From: Candidatus Pacearchaeota archaeon
GTDB taxonomy: Archaea; Nanobdellota; Nanobdellia; Pacearchaeales; GW2011-AR1
DNA: 6,010 bases
Direction of reading: 5' to 3'
Assembly: GCA_002688335.1 (NCBI GenBank)
Contig: NZCQ01000077.1
Span: forward strand, 1-6,010
A program made the translations under genes and the position numbers. Every line of letters begins with the position of its first letter. The first letter of the stretch is position 1. A model generated the notes under the pieces. That model did no database searches. It was not told where the DNA came from and saw only the letters and a program-made list of their open reading frames with translations. Shown piece after piece: positions 1 to 4,620 of the stretch.

Positions 1-495
1 AGAATGTTTGTCTGCGATCTTCCCCCTAAGTTTTAATGTGTTTCCAGTTTCAATCATTGATTTGGTCAGATATTTGGTCTCTTCTAAAGACATACCCCTT
101 GTGTAAACTGCGGACACGAAGAATGCTATCTCAACTTCTGTTAGAGAATTATTTGCTATATTCCCTATTATTTCTTTTATTTCTTTTTTATCTAATCTCT
201 GCCCGTTTAACTTTTTCTTGATCAATTCTATACTCCTTGGTTTTTTTACTATTTCTACTTCAACTATCTGTTTATTTTCTAAGTTTAGTTTATTGATTAT
301 TGTTTCAGATACTGCTATCTCAGTTGGTTTGACTACGCCTTCTATAGTATCTATTATAGAAATAATTTCTTTTTTCTTGCATTTTATTGAAAGTCTGTTT
401 CCGACATGTAAACTTAGCTTCTTTGCAGTATCTTCATGAATCATTGATACTGGCCTCCCTGTATTAAAAGATAGTTTTTTTACTTTTAGTTTCAT
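1..495 (-). CDS. deoA: AMP phosphorylase (archaeal DeoA family), N-terminal 165 codons, cut by window edge
   Basis: Archaeal AMP phosphorylase converts AMP (also CMP or UMP) and phosphate to the free base and ribose 1,5-bisphosphate, the first step of the route through R15P isomerase to type III RuBisCO. I read 165 in-frame codons from ATG 495 to the left edge without a stop. Residues 1 to about 84 match the family's N-terminal beta domain (start MKLKVKKL, then NTGRPV, VKPTEIAVSE). The helical start of the catalytic domain follows (KPRSIELIKKKLNG, about 86-98; the FVSAVYTRGMSLEE stretch, about 126-139). The last residues, GKIADKHS (158-165), open the family's GK-x-DKHS-x-GG phosphate-binding motif. 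The start is fixed by an in-frame TAG a few codons upstream and by family alignment. No Shine-Dalgarno lies directly before it; its ATG overlaps the TGA of the minigene upstream, so coupling is likely. The symbol deoA is the usual family label; the substrate is inferred from the archaeal N-terminal domain. Confidence 0.9.
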   Translation of the reverse strand, partial: MKLKVKKLSFNTGRPVSMIHEDTAKKLSLHVGNRLSIKCKKKEIISIIDTIEGVVKPTEIAVSETIINKLNLENKQIVEVEIVKKPRSIELIKKKLNGQRLDKKEIKEIIGNIANNSLTEVEIAFFVSAVYTRGMSLEETKYLTKSMIETGNTLKLRGKIADKHS

Positions 496-566
496 AATCC
501 AGGGAAACTACGTTTCCCTAGATGCAACCCTTCCTTATTTTGGATTGTTATCTTATTCTTTTCCAT
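492..566 (-). CDS. 24-residue minigene with HPr-like N-terminus (possible remnant or leader peptide)
   Basis: This short reading frame starts at ATG 566, immediately after the TAG of the PerM-family gene (TAGATG), and its TGA overlaps the AMP phosphorylase start as ATGA. An AGGAGG stands 12 nt before its ATG, somewhat far but the only strong Shine-Dalgarno here. Residues 5-14 read KITIQNKEGLH-like, closely resembling the start of the PTS phosphocarrier HPr, where GLH-ARPA carries the phosphorylated histidine. Here the histidine is followed by LGKRSFPGL and a stop, so the RP pair and the rest of an HPr (about 85 residues) are absent. It may be a truncated HPr relic, a coupling peptide for the phosphorylase, or chance. 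The position and overlaps argue that it is translated; the HPr likeness rests on about ten residues and is tentative. Confidence 0.45.
   Translation of the reverse strand: MEKNKITIQNKEGLHLGKRSFPGL
501..519 (-). promoter_or_regulatory. Perfect hairpin next to the AMP phosphorylase start
   Basis: An exact 8-bp inverted repeat with a 3-nt loop (agggaaac-tac-gtttccct) ends 5 nt before the phosphorylase ATG. It lies wholly within the 24-codon minigene. No T-run follows on either strand, so it is not an obvious terminator. A ribosome translating the minigene would melt it and finish on the phosphorylase start, which suggests (inference) a translational coupling switch. Confidence 0.5.
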
Positions 567-1625
567 CTAAGTAGTTTTCCTCCTTTTTTCAGATATCTGG
601 AAGATAGAGGAGCTAAGATTATTTTTTCTATAAACTTCCAACACTAGAAGGACGTATGAAAGTATTAATGGGCCGAGAATTAATCCGATGATGTTGAAAA
701 AGTATAACCCACCGATCATTCCGATAAGGATTATTGATGGATTAATTTCTGTCCTTCTTGAGACTATTAGGGGCCTTATAATTGCGTCTATCCAATTTAT
801 TACTAAAAGTCCATATACTAATAAGATCAATCCAGCAGTTGACCTCCCACTTACAAATAAGTAGACATCAATTGGAATCCAGACCAACCATGGACCAATT
901 ATCGGGATTACTCCTATGATCATCGTTAGTATGGACAATAATAATGCGTTCGGAACTCCCAAAATGAAATACCCTATGCCTGCGACCAATCCTTGAACTA
1001 TTCCAACTAATATCTGACCAACTAATACTGATTTTGTTATTCCGTCGAAATGTTTGAAAAACTTATTTTGTGTTTCTTTTGATAAATGGGAAAGAGATTT
1101 AAAATATTCAAAAGCCTTCTTACCATCTCTTAATCCAAAGAAAAATATAATGAACACCACTAAGAACTGGAGTAAAATGTTTGGAAGATTTAATAAAGAA
1201 TTTCCGAAGGTTGATGCCAACTTTCCGATAAGATTTGAGAGGGAATTGTTAATCGAATTTGTTAAAATAGATGAGGCCTCTGACTTAGATACAAATTCTG
1301 GGAGAGTTTGAGCTAATATGTAGGGGATGTCTAATTGTTGTAATGAAATGTAAAAGTTTACTGCTTGGGTTAAGAGAGACCTCAACAATAGAATTGAGAA
1401 AATCCCAAATAGGATTAATACTCCAATGGTGACTAATAGAGAAGAGAGAGTTTCACTTTTTATTTTTGATAGCAATATTTTGTATACTGGATAAAAGATA
1501 TAAGCTAACAGAATCCCATAGATAATTGCGAAGATAATTGGTTTGATGACAAGAAATGCTAGAATAAATAAAGCTAAGATTAAAACATAATTGACTAGCT
1601 GTTTAAATCCCTCTTTTTTTCCCAT
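567..1625 (-). CDS. AI-2E transporter / PerM (UPF0118) family membrane protein
   Basis: This 352-residue polytopic membrane protein belongs to the AI-2E exporter/PerM family, whose members have been linked to autoinducer-2 export or Na+/H+ antiport; the substrate here is unknown. Hydrophobic segments lie at about 11-28, 29-48, 61-84 and 150-164, then at about 203-280 and 297-329. A large soluble stretch (about 88-148) separates the third and fourth, as is usual in the family. Conserved signatures are visible: the GVPNALLLSILTM stretch (223-235), the following VIPIIGPWLVWIP (239-251), D280 with IIRPLIVS (282-289), INPSIILIGMIGGLYFFNIIG (294-314) and GLILGP (314-319). Length is normal. ATG 1625 lies about 25 nt from the centre of a TTTATAAA box, which fits leaderless initiation. 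It is the first gene of a minus-strand operon with the minigene and AMP phosphorylase. Confidence 0.88.
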   Translation of the reverse strand: MGKKEGFKQLVNYVLILALFILAFLVIKPIIFAIIYGILLAYIFYPVYKILLSKIKSETLSSLLVTIGVLILFGIFSILLLRSLLTQAVNFYISLQQLDIPYILAQTLPEFVSKSEASSILTNSINNSLSNLIGKLASTFGNSLLNLPNILLQFLVVFIIFFFGLRDGKKAFEYFKSLSHLSKETQNKFFKHFDGITKSVLVGQILVGIVQGLVAGIGYFILGVPNALLLSILTMIIGVIPIIGPWLVWIPIDVYLFVSGRSTAGLILLVYGLLVINWIDAIIRPLIVSRRTEINPSIILIGMIGGLYFFNIIGLILGPLILSYVLLVLEVYRKNNLSSSIFQISEKRRKTT

Positions 1626-1646
1626 GAATAGTAAAGAGGATAATTG

Positions 1647-1654
1647 TTTATAAA
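1647..1654 (-). promoter_or_regulatory. TATA box for the PerM-family gene
   Basis: TTTATAAA, preceded on the minus strand by the purine-rich CAAAAGAA, a plausible BRE. Its centre is 25.5 nt from ATG 1625, so transcription should begin at or near the start codon and give a leaderless mRNA. The box is palindromic, but no plus-strand start lies at the matching distance. Confidence 0.65.
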
Positions 1655-1675
1655 TTCTTTTGATGGGTAAGAAGA

Positions 1676-1683
1676 TTTATAAA
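1676..1683 (+). promoter_or_regulatory. TATA box for the hypothetical gene at 1705
   Basis: TTTATAAA preceded by purine-rich GGTAAGAAGA. Its centre is 25.5 nt before ATG 1705, the same spacing as in the divergent PerM promoter. It lies downstream of the in-frame TTG 1660 and ATG 1663, so those upstream starts would not be on the transcript made from this box. Confidence 0.65.
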
Positions 1684-1704
1684 TTGATTTTTTTATTAAT
1701 TGTT

Positions 1705-2424
1705 ATGGATTTTTTTATAAAAAAGATATTTGAAGGAAATGTTGATGGTGATGTGCATAATCAGTTTAATAAGTTTAGCAGAGGGGAGTTTAAGAATAGA
1801 GCAATGATTGTTGCAAAAAAATCTAAGGATAAGTTTAATCTTAGTACAACCGCTGAATATGCTAGAGGGCTTGTTAGAGCGTTAGCAGATAAGCTTGGAG
1901 GGGGCAAAACAGATGTTAAGGGAGTTGTTGTTTCTACGAGAGACTTAACGGGGGAGTTAGATTTCCAAGATAAGAAGCAGTTTATGGGAGTTAAACAGTA
2001 CATTATTGATAGAGAGATGAGTGGAGAAGAAATACTAGACCTATGTGATAAATTATCTGGATCATTTGTAGGGTTGTCTTTTAGTGTTGGAGATAGTGAA
2101 TTGAAAATTAAGCCGAAGGCCCCTAAATCAGCTAAGCCGAGTACAAAAGGCGACCAACCGAAGGTTGATTTTTGTAAGCTTAAGACTTTCAATAAGGATG
2201 TCGCTGAGGGATTGTTGTTTGATATTCCTTTGGATTTTAAAAAAGTAGAGATAAATCATGAATTTATCATTGATGAGATTGTTATAAGTGATGAGTTGAA
2301 AGAGGAAGCTGGAGGAGATTTTTCTAAAATTAAGGATCTTGCTTTAAGAAAAGGTAAGATTGTTAGAAGGATTGTTATTGATGAAGGTGAGGAAGAGGTT
2401 AGAGAGAAAGATTTTGAGGCCTAA
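1705..2424 (+). CDS. Conserved archaeal (DPANN-type) hypothetical protein, about 239 aa
   Basis: I do not know a function. The protein resembles a hypothetical family I associate from memory with Woesearchaeota/Pacearchaeota-type genomes. It starts MDFFIKKIFEG and has two apparent parts: an N-terminal domain (about 15-135) with the segments STTAEYARGLVRAL (47-60) and GVVVSTRDLTGELDFQDKKQ (73-92), then a proline/lysine-rich linker (about 134-153), then a C-terminal domain (about 154-239) ending in charged EEEVREKDFEA. There are two cysteines (114, 157). No signal peptide or membrane segment is seen from this start, so it is probably cytosolic. I chose ATG 1705 because the TATA box lies 25.5 nt before it. 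Frames opening at TTG 1660 or ATG 1663 would add 14-15 hydrophobic residues (YKLIFLLIV) that I take to be untranslated promoter. Its stop overlaps that of the convergent gene. Confidence 0.75.
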   Translation: MDFFIKKIFEGNVDGDVHNQFNKFSRGEFKNRAMIVAKKSKDKFNLSTTAEYARGLVRALADKLGGGKTDVKGVVVSTRDLTGELDFQDKKQFMGVKQYIIDREMSGEEILDLCDKLSGSFVGLSFSVGDSELKIKPKAPKSAKPSTKGDQPKVDFCKLKTFNKDVAEGLLFDIPLDFKKVEINHEFIIDEIVISDELKEEAGGDFSKIKDLALRKGKIVRRIVIDEGEEEVREKDFEA

Positions 2425-2678
2425 TGGTTATTCTTTCTTGGTGGTGTCCCTAAATATGATATTAAAGGTATATAAAGTCCTATGACTCCCGTAGCTGAAG
2501 TAGTAGCGATTATTGGAGATACAGCAAGGGAGACATATTCATTTGTAGGAAGGACTAATCCTGCTGTTGCTGATAATCCCATTAAAAAAATCGATCCCAA
2601 AGTTATCCTAATTCCCATCTTTTCAACAATTGTATAATGAGAGCGATGATTGAGTGTTGTTTCTTCAAGATCCTCCAT
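2421..2678 (-). CDS. Small hypothetical membrane protein, 85 aa, two predicted helices
   Basis: I do not recognise the family. A hydrophilic N-terminus (residues 1-20, with acidic and His/Arg residues) is followed by two hydrophobic stretches, about 23-43 (TLGSIFLMGLSATAGLVLP region) and about 48-76 (the LAVSPIIATTSATGVIGLYI stretch), and a short basic tail, PPRKNNH. This predicts a small integral membrane protein. It lies 35 nt after the aspartic protease gene on the same strand and may be third in that operon. A weak TTTTGATAA sequence (2698-2706) about 24 nt before its ATG could give it its own leaderless promoter. No Shine-Dalgarno precedes ATG 2678. Its TAG overlaps the TAA of the convergent gene within CTAA (2421-2424). 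Met21 is a possible later start. Confidence 0.65.
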   Translation of the reverse strand: MEDLEETTLNHRSHYTIVEKMGIRITLGSIFLMGLSATAGLVLPTNEYVSLAVSPIIATTSATGVIGLYIPLISYLGTPPRKNNH

Positions 2679-2713
2679 TTTAATAGTTATAGTTTACTTA
2701 TCAAAATAGGATG

Positions 2714-3175
2714 TCAAAAGTTTTTAAAATTATCTTTTTTCGATTCTTCTTGTTTCTCCAAATAGATTTCATTATTTTGTAAATCACATATGAACTTGTA
2801 TCCTAATCTTAGAAAATCTAATCCAAGGATGTTGGGAAAGCTATCGAGTTCTTCTAGATCATCGATTCTTGAGGAAGAAGGTCGGAGAATCTTGACAGGA
2901 ATTTTCTCAGCGATGGGATCTCCGCCCAGGGACTTGAATATAATCTCAATCTTGTTGTAAGAATAGCTTCGATATTTATCTCCTCCTATCTTGATAATTC
3001 CAGAGGGCTCAATAAATGGAATATTTAACATCCTAGAATCGGTATAATTAAGCAAGGTATTTGGACTCCCGGTGTCAACAACAATGAGAACTGAAATCCT
3101 TTTGTGAGAAGATTTTAATGTTACTGGAATCTTTAATAATCCTAGATCTTTATCGTAAATAACCCTTATTCTCAT
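2714..3175 (-). CDS. Retropepsin-like (clan AA) aspartic protease, single domain
   Basis: This 153-residue protein has the hallmarks of a retroviral-type aspartic protease. The catalytic loop VVDTGSPNTLL has Asp34 in the D-T-G-S motif. The later hydrophobic-hydrophobic-Gly motif is PNILGLDFLRLG (114-125), with G118 and D120, as in pepsin-like half-domains. One domain of this size implies a homodimer sharing two DTG loops. No signal peptide or membrane segment is seen, so it is probably cytosolic; the substrate is unknown. The C-terminus (about 140-153) is charged and probably disordered. The start ATG 3175 overlaps the TGA of the DUF5678-like gene (TGATG), so the two are translationally coupled; TTG 3178 is an alternative one codon earlier. 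Confidence 0.8.
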   Translation of the reverse strand: MRIRVIYDKDLGLLKIPVTLKSSHKRISVLIVVDTGSPNTLLNYTDSRMLNIPFIEPSGIIKIGGDKYRSYSYNKIEIIFKSLGGDPIAEKIPVKILRPSSSRIDDLEELDSFPNILGLDFLRLGYKFICDLQNNEIYLEKQEESKKDNFKNF

Positions 3176-3414
3176 CAAAAAATCCGTATTTCTCCCCTTG
3201 GCGGAATTCTCTCTATTATTACATCGGATCTATCGATATTTTGTTTTTTTAAGACCTCTAATAATTTTATTCCACTGTCTGCACTTGAAACAATCTTTTT
3301 ATCTTTGATAGCTATAGCTTTACCCCCAAATTCTTCTTGTATATTTTTAGAATTTCTTGTAAACCATTCTAGATTTTCTTCGGCTTCATTTAACATCTCT
3401 AAGTCTGATTTCAT
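3175..3414 (-). CDS. DUF5678-like small protein, 79 aa
   Basis: This small cytosolic protein has an N-terminal helix (about 1-30, rich in Glu/Asn) and a compact alpha/beta part. The pattern W17-F18, F29-GGKAIAIKDKKIVSSAD, LLEVLKK, then VIIERIPPRG near the C-terminus resembles DUF5678, where W/F, F-x-GK-x-(I/V)A-x-x-(D/N) and a closing (V/I)-x-P segment are typical. DUF5678 has no assigned biochemical function. It is coupled by TGATG to the aspartic protease gene that follows, so the two products probably act together. The start is uncertain: ATG 3414 lies 25.5 nt from a TTTTTATA box (3436-3443), while GTG 3423, which adds three residues, lies 26.5 nt from the stronger TTTATAAA box (3446-3453). 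Confidence 0.65.
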   Translation of the reverse strand: MKSDLEMLNEAEENLEWFTRNSKNIQEEFGGKAIAIKDKKIVSSADSGIKLLEVLKKQNIDRSDVIIERIPPRGEIRIF

Positions 3415-3445
3415 AATAATCACAATCCTTTATTCTATAAAAACC

Positions 3446-3453
3446 TTTATAAA
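3446..3453. promoter_or_regulatory. Palindromic TATA box between the DUF5678/protease operon and the uL3 operon
   Basis: TTTATAAA stands between divergent operons. On the minus strand it would start transcripts near 3424, at or just before the DUF5678-like gene. On the plus strand it would start near 3475, giving the ribosomal operon a leader of about 185 nt. I saw no better plus-strand box nearer uL3. A second AT-rich box (TTTTTATA on the minus strand, 3436-3443) lies beside it. Confidence 0.5.
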
Positions 3454-3463
3454 GTGATTTTTT

Positions 3464-3660
3464 CTTGATATTTCAAGTTATGTTGAGATATAGATCTCAA
3501 TGAAAGATTTTGATAACAGTTGGTTTTTACTAGCAGGTTCAGAATAGTTAGTTCTATCTGAATTTGATTGTTATTAGAATACTAAGGGAAATAAAAAATG
3601 CCAAACAACAAAAATCTTTGATTTTTGAGCTTGTCATTTTTAAAACAAAGGAAATAAAAA
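3464..3660 (+). promoter_or_regulatory. Structured leader of the uL3 operon with inverted repeats and tiny ORFs
   Basis: No sizeable gene is visible between the TATA box and uL3. The stretch holds four short inverted repeats: CTTGA-tatt-TCAAG (3464-3477); TTGAGAT-atag-ATCTCAA (3483-3500); TTCAGA/TCTGAA with an inner TAG/CTA and one bulge (3538-3562); and CAAAAATC-ttt-GATTTTTG (3609-3627), followed by a T-rich stretch. It also holds three ATG-initiated mini-frames: 3480-3503, 3500-3547 (joined as ATGA) and 3598-3621. In such AT-rich DNA some of these will be chance. Together they suggest a regulatory 5' leader, perhaps autoregulatory as in many ribosomal protein operons, but nothing here identifies the ligand. 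Confidence 0.4.
3587..3605 (+). repeat. First copy of the 19-bp duplicated uL3 start region
   Basis: GGAAATAAAAAATGCCAAA occurs here and again at 3650-3668, where it forms the ribosome-binding site and first codons of uL3. The copies are identical over 19 bp and offset by 63 nt, so both ATGs share a frame. The first opens a 7-codon frame (MPNNKNL, 3598-3621) closed by TGA in the loop of the hairpin at 3609-3627. Confidence 0.75.
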
Positions 3661-3668
3661 ATGCCAAA
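3650..3668 (+). repeat. Second copy of the 19-bp repeat: ribosome-binding site and start of uL3
   Basis: This copy gives uL3 its AAAGGA ribosome-binding element, about 8-9 nt before ATG 3661, and its first codons. It matches the copy at 3587-3605 exactly. Confidence 0.75.
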
Positions 3669-4620
3669 ACATGGACATTTAAGACATGGAAGCTTGCAAT
3701 TTTATCCTCGGAAGAGAGCGAGGAGAGTTTTGCCTAGTGTTAACTGGAAAGATATTGATAAAGAAGGTGTTGGATTGTTAGGGTTTATTGGATATAAAGT
3801 GGGAATGGCTAGTTGCTATGTCAAAGACAATAGTAATAGTTCATTAACAAAAGGACAGAGGGTAATTCTTCCTGCTACTATTATCGAATTTCCAGGGATG
3901 AAGATTTTTTCCGTTAGATTTTACAAAAATAAAAGAGTTGTGGGCGAAATCTTGAATGATAAGTTAGACAAGGAATTGGCTAAGAAAATAAGGATTCCTA
4001 AAGATTATAAGAAGAAAGTTGAAGATTTTAAGGAAGAGTATGATGATATTAAAGTTATTGTTTATTCAACCGTTAAGAAAACAGGGATTAAGAAAAAGCC
4101 GGATGTTGTTGAGATTGGTTTGGTTGGAAGCTTGGATGAAAAGAAGAATTTTGTTGTTGAAAATATGGATAAAGAATTGGGAGTTAAGGAATTCTTGGAC
4201 AGTGTGAAAGAGGGGCTAGTTGATGTTAGAGGAGTTACAAAGGGTAAGGGAACTCAAGGGCCTACGAAAAGATTTGGTTTGAAATTAAAATTTCATAAAT
4301 CAGAGAAGGGTAGAAGAGGTCCTGGAAGTGGGGGGCCCTGGCATCCTGCTAGGGTAGAATATACTCAACCAATGGCGGGACAGATGGGATATTTTACAAG
4401 AGTGGTTTACAATAATAAGATTCTTTTGGTAGGAAGCATTTCTGAGAAAGATATTAATCCCAAGGAAGGATTTAAGAAATATGGAAAAGTAAAGAGCGAT
4501 TATGCTATTGTTTGTGGGAGCATTCAAGGTCCTTCTAAAAGACAATTGCTAATAACTTCTGCATTAAGGCCTAGTAAAACTCAAATTAAAAAAAATTATG
4601 AATTCGTGGAGTTGAGATGA
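3661..4620 (+). CDS. rpl3: 50S ribosomal protein uL3 (L3), archaeal type
   Basis: uL3 binds 23S rRNA early in large-subunit assembly and reaches toward the peptidyl transferase centre. At 319 residues it is close to the normal archaeal length. The N-terminus MPKHGHLRHGSLQFYPRKRA is the archaeal signature; the central part has VRGVTKGKGTQGPTKRFG (189-206). The tip of the extended loop, SGGPWHPARVEYTQPMAGQMGY, follows, with Trp227 matching the conserved loop tryptophan (Trp255 in yeast). The C-terminus, with GSIQGPSKRQLLITSALRPS near its end, is also typical. The start is set by the family N-terminus and the AAAGGA element. It is the first gene of the cluster, overlapping uL4 by ATGA. Confidence 0.97.
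   Translation: MPKHGHLRHGSLQFYPRKRARRVLPSVNWKDIDKEGVGLLGFIGYKVGMASCYVKDNSNSSLTKGQRVILPATIIEFPGMKIFSVRFYKNKRVVGEILNDKLDKELAKKIRIPKDYKKKVEDFKEEYDDIKVIVYSTVKKTGIKKKPDVVEIGLVGSLDEKKNFVVENMDKELGVKEFLDSVKEGLVDVRGVTKGKGTQGPTKRFGLKLKFHKSEKGRRGPGSGGPWHPARVEYTQPMAGQMGYFTRVVYNNKILLVGSISEKDINPKEGFKKYGKVKSDYAIVCGSIQGPSKRQLLITSALRPSKTQIKKNYEFVELR

Noticed and set aside
36..439. Plus-strand open frames opposite the AMP phosphorylase gene
   Set aside because: They are antisense to a clear conserved coding frame, have Leu/Phe/Ser-rich compositions typical of antisense translations, and lack promoters or ribosome-binding sites.
501..519. Intrinsic terminator at the PerM / AMP phosphorylase junction
   Set aside because: The stem is perfect, but no T-run follows it on either strand and the genes are overlapped through the minigene, so read-through is expected.
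1054..1311. Plus-strand open frame inside the PerM-family gene
   Set aside because: It lies entirely opposite conserved codons of the PerM-family gene and resembles no family.
1761..2192. Minus-strand frame of 143 codons opposite the hypothetical gene at 1705
   Set aside because: Composition rich in Ser, Leu and Pro looks like an antisense shadow. The sense frame has the better promoter and the conserved blocks.
2714..3175. Aspartic protease as a retrotransposon fragment
   Set aside because: It is a complete single-domain frame with both catalytic motifs, coupled to a DUF5678-like gene, and no reverse transcriptase, integrase or terminal repeats lie near.
3424..3660. tRNA or other classical RNA gene in the gap before uL3
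   Set aside because: The stems are short (5-9 bp), no cloverleaf can be formed and no GTTCRA-type T-loop is present.
4019..4545. Frames overlapping uL3 in other phases and on the opposite strand
   Set aside because: uL3 is unambiguous throughout this stretch; the others have no start signals and biased shadow compositions.
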